A stretch of 64,000 nucleotides of DNA from Crambe crambe (lineage: Eukaryota > Porifera > Demospongiae > Poecilosclerida > Crambeidae): NCBI GenBank assembly GCA_963924555.1, contig OZ004591.1:1116001-1180000 (forward strand). The letters are read 5' to 3'. A model generated the notes under the pieces. It ran no database searches and was not told where the DNA came from. It worked only from the letters and a program-made list of their open reading frames with translations. Position numbers and translations under genes: made by a program. Every line of letters begins with the position of its first letter. Within the stretch, counting starts at the first letter, position 1. Below are positions 61,801-64,000 of this stretch, in pieces.

Positions 61801-63795
61801 CCGACCCTTAGCGAAGTCCTCTCAGAGGTCCGCTACTTGACACACCCACCACTGAATATTCGTCTCCCTACCTCCCTTCGACAGCTGGTGAAGAGCATTG
61901 ACAGCAGTGAACTCAAACACAGACAGACTAGCCTGCAGGCAAGTTGAAAGGGATCTGCTACAGTTAGTATAGAACACATGACAAAAAATTTTTGGGAGAT
62001 GGTAATTCAGTTTTCTACAGATTTGGATTATAAATTGCAAGTGATAATATTTCCATGTTAGTTATTCTTATCCTACATAGGTCATAGTTCAAACCTACGA
62101 TAAGCTCCAGGACGGTCTCTCAGATATAGACAGAATGCTACTTCAGCATAAACTACAGCAAATCGAAAAGGTACTTGACCAATCACATTTTCATTCCCTG
62201 ACATTGTTATACTTAGCTTAGAACCTACATTGTTACTTAGCTTAGAACCTACATTGTTACTTAGCTTAGAACCTACATTGTTACTTAGCTTAGAACCTAC
62301 ATTGTTACTTAGCTTAGAACCTACATTGTTACTTAGCTTAGAACCTACATTGTTACTTAGCTTAGAACCTACATTGTTACTTAGCTTAGAACCTACATTG
62401 TTACTTAGCTACAACCCTCTCTCTCTCTATCACTTGTGTAGCTGCTTCAGGTAGGACTGGATCAACTGGATTGGGTGAGCACAGCCTTCCCAGACTTCAT
62501 AGCAAAGGCTAGCGCAGCAGTGTGTGGGGATCTGCAAGGTACGCTGGACCAAGTGCACGGACACATCCAGTCCACTTGCACCATCACTAAAGGGTGGAGC
62601 AAGCTGGAGGGGCTCGACATGTTTCAGAGTGAGAGGGAAGGGCCACAAGATCTCACCGAACTAGAGGAGGCTCATGAGTAAGTCCCTGAGAAATTCATCC
62701 TGATTAATAGTGATTATAGCCCCTCCCACCTTACATGTAAGATGAGTAAGTAAGTTCCTGAGAAGTTCACCTTGATTAGTATAGCCCCTCCCACCTAACA
62801 TGCAATATATTATGGGTCAATGTATAATGAATTTCACAAGAAAGTCCATAATAGCTACTGGTAATTCTTCTCTTCTTCACAAACTTGTCTTCATAATTAT
62901 TATTATCATCTCCAGCCACCTCCTTGATGCTCTCAAATCCACTCTTCCAGCCTCCATGGAGCGAATATCCCAATATATCTCCACAACCTTCCAGTGCATC
63001 CATGAGGCCTCCCAGGAGAGTCCAGCATGGCTGGCATACCTCAAACAAATAGACGGCCTCGTCATTAGCGGCCTAAAGGACATGATGCTAAGAGCCATCT
63101 CTACACTCGTCAGCAGAGTTGTGAAATACGAGCAGGGAGCAACCATTCCTCCATTGGTGATGGTGGAACTTGAACTGCAAGGCTCTGACGTCCAGTTCTC
63201 TCCTCCTCTCAGTTCCTATTCTGCTTTCAGTTCCGTTCCAGAAGTGGTGCAAAAGTGGATGAGTAACTATTCGGAACTGGCCAAATTGTGTCCGAAATTC
63301 GGTTCCGGTGTAGAGAAGACTTGTTACGAAGTGATGAAGTCTGACCCGGATATCAAGAATTCGATGAGCAAGATATGTGCTCACTTGGAAACTAACTCCA
63401 GGCAGTGTCAGGTATAAAGATAAATCATCAGTGACCACACCTCTTTAGTTTCGGGGTAGAGTGTACAGTGGAACCTCTGAATAATGGACACACTTGGGAC
63501 TCAGCTTTTTGTCCTTTGTAGAGAGGTTGTCCTCTTTTGGAGGTTATTTTGTATATACTTTTAAGACTGTCGAAAGCATGAGATATAGAATTCATTATTA
63601 GCTATTACATGTTTTCCTACAGTCATTGCGGAAGAGATTCACTATCTATTCGTTCCTGTGGGAGCAGGATGTGGGTGTGACCTTTGGGGACTTCCTACGG
63701 GGGAGAGCAGCTCCCCACCCACGTCGATTCACCAGACCAGAGACGGTGAGGGGCAGATCCTCCGCCCGTGCTCACAGTGCTTCAAGACCAAAGAG
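44413..63795 (+). CDS. DNAH9/11/17: Second axonemal dynein heavy chain, N-terminal tail; 3'-partial
   Basis: Seventeen exons: 44413-44522, 44578-44816, 44867-45008, 45291-45420, 45479-45556, 45733-45863, 46031-46192, 59338-59760, 59930-60050, 60525-60713, 61029-61300, 61526-61604, 61762-61938, 62081-62170, 62442-62677, 62916-63411, 63623-63795, with matching phases and 1082 codons so far. The protein starts MNMEVDERLRWLESRI. It then follows the outer-arm dynein tail (DHC_N1): FWSNRLASLESVRGQLNS, FRSKVKDLEQRLVPAL, LASIISN, and YSFLWEQDVGVTFGDFL near the right edge. This tail best recalls the beta-type chains, but tails diverge fast, so another outer-arm class is possible. Intron 13 has a GC donor (CTGCAG|GCAAGT). 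Intron 7 is 13.1 kb and holds six nested genes. Confidence 0.88.
45599..45670 (-). tRNA. tRNA-Thr (anticodon CGU)
   Basis: A 72-nt cloverleaf on the minus strand: acceptor GCCTCTA with TGGGGGC (two G-U pairs), D arm GCTC...GAGC, anticodon stem CTGGT/ACCAG with loop CTCGTAA, T arm GGGAG-TTCGATC-CTCCC. A-box TAGCTCAGTGG and B-box GTTCGATCC are present. An oligo-T run (plus-strand A run, 45580-45590) lies just downstream as a Pol III terminator. It is antisense within intron 5 of the second dynein gene. Confidence 0.95.
46415..46455 (-). other. Hammerhead-ribozyme-like relic (Penelope-type signature)
   Basis: The minus strand reads CATGATGA, then a GGCT...AGCC stem-loop, then CGAAAC. This is the CUGAUGA - stem II - GAAA core arrangement with one substitution at an essential C. 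Text of this kind recurs at ends of Penelope-like elements. Probably inactive; no reverse transcriptase frame is visible nearby. Confidence 0.35.
47091..47216. mobile_element. MITE with CTACACTGTAAAAA ends
   Basis: Nearly palindromic 126-bp unit. Left arm 47091-47147 is inverted at 47161-47216, and the ends are ctacactgtaaaaa and tttttacagtgtag. No coding capacity. Confidence 0.75.
47292..48224 (+). CDS. Nested array gene 1: single-exon membrane glycoprotein, 310 aa
   Basis: Same strand as the host dynein gene, wholly inside its intron 7. An N-terminal hydrophobic segment (CVIIAICLVGVITILDVLAE, signal peptide or anchor) precedes a Cys-rich ectodomain and a C-terminal membrane segment (ALIIMLLLPCFIIASICGVF) with almost no cytosolic tail. 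Shared ectodomain blocks are SIVFPISGIFC, ENSFYLHKGSKYSISSC, KYYFIHYIDA and SILIKWSCDPEE, with NTS and NCS glycosylation sequons. The block layout recalls the APD1-4 N/M ectodomain found in plant and animal RING membrane proteins, but no RING is present. Lacks the LLMPLSK insert of copies 2 and 3. The ATG at 47292 is the first in frame. Confidence 0.8.
   Translation: MNPSKTCVIIAICLVGVITILDVLAETVNLDKSDRASSQYPNGEDDFPLLNTSIVFPISGIFCKNFMISKTQNEFKGMSAQSSDWTVSVHILPEVPLLFDKCNFMIREKLNFNTPTMLYENSFYLHKGSKYSISSCVVGAPSPANVCIVSGDREYNSWLHTRKCPHSIPLSVCSPYPSIIHYGVADRDDKYYFIHYIDAATIGSEVFVQNWMSFWTEVIRITGSDVHAVTSCTIPNSKPYNCSTDDLSVTFRGVAVLTVTAAGTSSNVVDYYNSILIKWSCDPEESALIIMLLLPCFIIASICGVFVLLS
47386..50539 (+). 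repeat. Tandem duplication, 1577-bp unit, two adjacent copies
   Basis: Positions 47386-48962 and 48963-50539 are nearly identical, including coding, 3' flank and upstream regions of the nested genes. I noticed only a handful of substitutions. The same spacing continues into gene 3. Confidence 0.9.
48827..49801 (+). CDS. Nested array gene 2: membrane glycoprotein, 324 aa
   Basis: Single exon. Starts MKLCTSPSRVIIAICLVVVI. From residue about 55 on, the protein is identical to gene 1 except V for I in VHVLPEV. Same predicted topology: signal or anchor, ectodomain of about 240 residues with roughly ten Cys, terminal membrane helix. The 3' flank is also nearly identical to that of gene 1, so the duplication is very recent or homogenised. 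An intact frame argues against a pseudogene. Confidence 0.82.
   Translation: MKLCTSPSRVIIAICLVVVIILFTSILDVLAETLLMPLSKTVNLDKSARVVSRYPNGEDDFPLLNTSIVFPISGIFCKNFMISKTQNEFKGMSAQSSDWTVSVHVLPEVPLLFDKCNFMIREKLNFNTPTMLYENSFYLHKGSKYSISSCVVGAPSPANVCIVSGDREYNSWLHTRKCPHSIPLSVCSPYPSIIHYGVADRDDKYYFIHYIDAATIGSEVFVQNWMSFWTEVIRITGSDVHAVTSCTIPNSKPYNCSTDDLSVTFRGVAVLTVTAAGTSSNVVDYYNSILIKWSCDPEESALIIMLLLPCFIIASICGVFVLLS
50404..51393 (+). CDS. Nested array gene 3: membrane glycoprotein, 329 aa, mosaic copy
   Basis: Single exon. The first about 220 residues are almost identical to gene 2. The last about 110 residues instead follow gene 4: HSEPYNCSTD, FKGVAVL, GTNSNVV and LIVIFLLPCFII, with a short CCVLYYEVS tail. 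The switch lies near 50960-51050. This suggests unequal crossing-over or gene conversion between array members. Topology as in genes 1, 2 and 4. Confidence 0.82.
   Translation: MKLCTSPSRVIIAICLVVVIILFTSILDVLAETLLMPLSKTINLDKSARVVSRYPNGEDDFPLLNTSIVFPISGIFCKNFMISKTQNEFKGMSAQSSDWTVSVHVLPEVPLLFDECNFMIREKLNFNTPTMLYENSFYLHKGSKYSISSCVVGAPSPANVCIVSGDREYNSWLHTRKCPHSIPLSVCSPYPSIIHYGVADRDDKYYFIHYVDATTINSEVFVQNQMSFWTEVIRVTGSDVHAVTSCTIPHSEPYNCSTDALSVTFKGVAVLTVTAAGTNSNVVDYYNSILIKWSCDPEESALIVIFLLPCFIIASICGVFCCVLYYEVS
51601..52158 (+). mobile_element. Dispersed repeat copy 2
   Basis: Reverse-oriented counterpart of 23986-24464, about 80 bp longer near its right end. It starts at the cagagagtgcgg side and ends actcggggatttaga. 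Part of a roughly 1-kb block absent from the equivalent position downstream of gene 4. Confidence 0.8.
52314..52606. repeat. Perfect inverted repeat, 131-bp arms, 31-bp loop
   Basis: Arms 52314-52444 and 52476-52606 are exact reverse complements by my reading; loop 52445-52475. Transcribed with the host dynein intron, it would fold into a long perfect hairpin RNA. Mirror open frames on both strands (starting MKKDVGMTTAQKSK) are artefacts of the symmetry. Confidence 0.9.
52609..52985. repeat. Array spacer repeat, copy after gene 3
   Basis: Matches the spacer after gene 4 (about 55141-55395), sharing agttatttgaccacaagtgg, ccagatgatcgttgca and agcaaggggttaag. It has an extra about 130 bp in the middle. 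Confidence 0.75.
52986..53985. other. Spacer before nested gene 4, no gene seen
   Basis: The first part (to about 53200) is shared with the spacer before gene 5 (55565-55770). 53408-53660 is a diverged copy of the segment upstream of genes 2 and 3. It ends in the conserved leader gccctgctgcg-cacaacc before the ATG. Confidence 0.65.
53986..54957 (+). CDS. Nested array gene 4: membrane glycoprotein, 323 aa
   Basis: Single exon. Starts MKLCSCVIIAICLVVVMILF. More diverged from genes 1-3 but collinear without indels in the ectodomain. Carries an extra NWT sequon and ends GVFCCYKMS after the membrane helix. Ectodomain Cys positions (FC, EC, SSC, VC, KC, VC, SC, NC, SC) are conserved across genes 1-4. 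Confidence 0.82.
   Translation: MKLCSCVIIAICLVVVMILFTPILDVLAETVLLPLSKTVNLDKSARVVSQYPNGEDDFPLLNMSIVFPISGIFCNNFVISKTQNEFKGMSAQSSNWTVSVHVLPEVPLLSDECNFMIREKLNFNTPTMLYENSFYLHKGSKYSISSCVVGAPSPANVCIVSGDRKYNFWLHTRKCPYSISLSVCSPYPSIIHYGVADRDDKYYFIHYIDAATIGSEVFVQNRMSFWTEVIRVTGSDVHAVTSCTIPNSEPYNCSTDDLSVTFKGVAVLTVTVAGTNSNVVDYYNSILIKWSCDPEESALIVIFLLPCFIIPSICGVFCCYKMS
54958..56312. other. Spacer between nested genes 4 and 5, no gene seen
   Basis: 55141-55395 repeats 52609-52985, and 55565-55770 repeats part of 52990-53190. The rest is AT-rich without recognisable content. Confidence 0.65.
56313..57482 (+). CDS. Nested array gene 5: diverged family member, 389 aa
   Basis: Single open frame. It has a longer N-terminus than genes 1-4, with two His clusters (HFGHHH and HHHHHH) before the membrane segment LFFIISVILTLSIIIIKLYY. 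The ectodomain keeps the order SIVFPLSGLFC, KNSFYLRNGS followed by YTISSC, RYYFIHYISNTT, FKGVAIL and WTCDPEYG. It has about nine NxS/T sequons. The second membrane helix (TLIMVLPMVFVCVIFIVSC) is followed by a basic tail of about 50 residues. The last about 25 residues may not be real: the frame runs into the likely splice acceptor of gene 6. Confidence 0.75.
   Translation: MSAHFGHHHIQAILVHHHHHHNKCPFYKGQDPGKVLRKLTKFCGPKPCCLFFIISVILTLSIIIIKLYYLGESVSEQFHPNGGDYFSLNTSIVFPLSGLFCPSFVISKEEDDTSHWDASVYILSKVPSLSDGYNFTIDKQENLSIQGVSFHKNSFYLRNGSIYTISSCVLNVPSPAVSVCILKGATEYSFWQRSKKCLHSILLLPCNPHHPNITYRNITDQDDRYYFIHYISNTTVNFDVHIRRNMSFQAKMVHIDSSEYNCTLPGYDPLCECSTGSLSMTFKGVAILVITANETQSVDWDHDTIHIDWTCDPEYGAITLIMVLPMVFVCVIFIVSCVILGYCLRKRESSNYTQQQRRAKLKPSRKRVCLLWVCLCISLFNFSTGLHSC
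57397..58776 (+). CDS. Nested array gene 6: diverged member with long cytosolic tail, start unresolved
   Basis: Open frame without an ATG before 57514. Translation from 57397 gives a signal-like stretch (FACVFPSLTLALAF), so an upstream exon or frame change probably supplies the start. A good acceptor (ctctttaactttag, ending 57460) supports an exon boundary. The ectodomain is of the same style (MSGIFISGDT, NNLYLNQDSSVQVNIC, DYYFFIVFG, TIDATC) with new Cys positions. A membrane helix (FCLLVFILNFLIFLLMCFGY) is followed by RRKKSPEEKKPLL. That contains an ExxxLL dileucine sorting motif, followed by a Ser/Thr/Pro-rich tail of about 155 residues with a repeated DPVES...TPPFV unit. It overlaps the end of gene 5 in another frame. 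Confidence 0.6.
   Translation, partial: NLLEKGFVCYGFACVFPSLTLALAFTRVEAILPVICTTPSMSGIFISGDTRIIKFNSFFCSGVSISLSGNSYLTASLYVGSKAPLLNDRSDIIISDTAFELNCGDDWCSQNNNLYLNQDSSVQVNICLHQGSTSFYKRIKGNDSFQEWLDSSYPHGSGQPINSSTCAKDNFVVKQGDYYFFIVFGPHNAVSFLDVSIKLNRTEYSIPNGSAICTTQSYGTGSCTVYAPHIGTMTALIAMSDSSSISDKITIDATCIYRAVTFVPFCLLVFILNFLIFLLMCFGYIKYLILRRKKSPEEKKPLLSESHHISSSATNSYQSIATVQTVSDSHSNTTPTVASNDTSEGQHLTNQHTSHSSQRDPVTPDPVESADSNSETTPPFVSVEVVVEPTVTVQRPMTTDPVESEKCQNVCDSMTPPFVPVSVPTDLSASEPVKGDPASDSLKNEPEVDSPAVCDQPSD
58823..58862. repeat. (AC)n microsatellite
   Basis: About 20 AC dinucleotides just 3' of nested gene 6. Confidence 0.95.
58863..59337. other. End of the 13-kb dynein intron
   Basis: AT-rich, with a poly-C tract (about 59181-59208). 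A dispersed fragment containing tccaaacttctgtcatgt also occurs near 4250. Ends at the acceptor 59336-59337. Confidence 0.6.
60064..60460. repeat. Minisatellite, about 50-bp unit, seven to eight copies, in dynein intron
   Basis: Unit contains gagggtccccttattattag followed by acaaatatgtgctgtattac. It fills most of the intron between exons 59930-60050 and 60525-60713. Confidence 0.92.
62209..62411. repeat. Minisatellite, 24-bp unit, about nine copies, in dynein intron
   Basis: Unit ttgttacttagcttagaacc + taca, almost perfect. Because 24 is a multiple of three it creates a false open frame with a repeating LLLSLEPT peptide. Confidence 0.95.
63466..63555. mobile_element. Fragment of the CAGTGGAAC MITE family
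   Basis: Starts TA-CAGTGGAACCTC and carries gtcctttgtagagaggttgt and cctcttttggaggtta, the reverse-oriented interior of the 26641-26800 element. The second terminus is missing. Confidence 0.7.
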
Positions 63796-64000
63796 GTTCG
63801 CATAGTTACAATACAGCTGTATGTAGCAGATACTGCAGATTTACCATGTCCATATATACTGAACCTGCTTTTTAAGCATCAGCAAGAACTTCTCTTGAAT
63901 ATTACATGCAGTATCTGAGCTATTGCCTTCCATACACCTTCCTCCTCCCCTCACCCACTCATCCTCCTGACCCTTCCCCCTCTCTTCCTCCTGACTGACC

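Noticed and set aside
62230..62454. Open frame with repeated LLLSLEPT peptide
   Set aside because: Product of a 24-bp minisatellite inside an intron. It reaches the next exon only by read-through and is not in the spliced frame.

Overview
This 64-kb window is nuclear DNA from an intron-rich animal. The genes have many short GT-AG introns and animal cilium and ubiquitin-protease families. The AT-rich non-coding DNA is full of short agctagct runs and small inverted-repeat transposons. Gene content and texture suggest an early-branching metazoan, most likely a demosponge. That placement is inference. I rebuilt exon structures by hand from splice sites and reading-frame phase; all complete multi-exon models close to a multiple of three.

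Layout, left to right: (1) 201-20069, plus strand, the 3' half (31 exons, 2420 codons) of an axonemal outer-arm dynein heavy chain of the DNAH9/11/17 type. One of its introns holds a complete 5.4-kb P-element-like transposon (10179-15555) with an apparently intact 804-residue transposase and a second, convergent spliced gene. (2) 20632-22275, minus, tubulin cofactor C. (3) 22477-28467, minus, two tandem paralogues of a vault-shoulder/SPFH-like coiled-coil protein with near-identical exon structure. (4) 28628-35234, minus, a USP25/28-type deubiquitinase. (5) 35474-40559, plus, a Kelch-propeller/cytochrome b561 membrane protein. (6) 40745-44077, the cilium genes CFAP68 (minus), TMEM218 (plus) and IFT46 (minus). 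(7) 44413 to beyond the right edge, plus, the N-terminal tail of a second dynein heavy chain, with an antisense tRNA-Thr(CGU) in one intron. Its 13-kb intron 7 holds six single-exon membrane-protein genes in tandem, four of them close copies.

Cilium genes dominate: two outer-arm-type dynein heavy chains, IFT46, CFAP68 and TMEM218; TBCC acts upstream by making tubulin dimers. CFAP68/TMEM218 and IFT46/dynein are head-to-head pairs, and each short shared promoter contains an RFX X-box-like 14-mer (41403-41416 and 44137-44150), so RFX co-regulation is likely. USP25/28 and Kelch-b561 form a third head-to-head pair.

The least explained content is the nested six-gene membrane-protein array, the vault/SPFH-like gene pair, the two-gene P-like element, a perfect 131-bp-arm hairpin, and an apparent excess of GC-AG introns.
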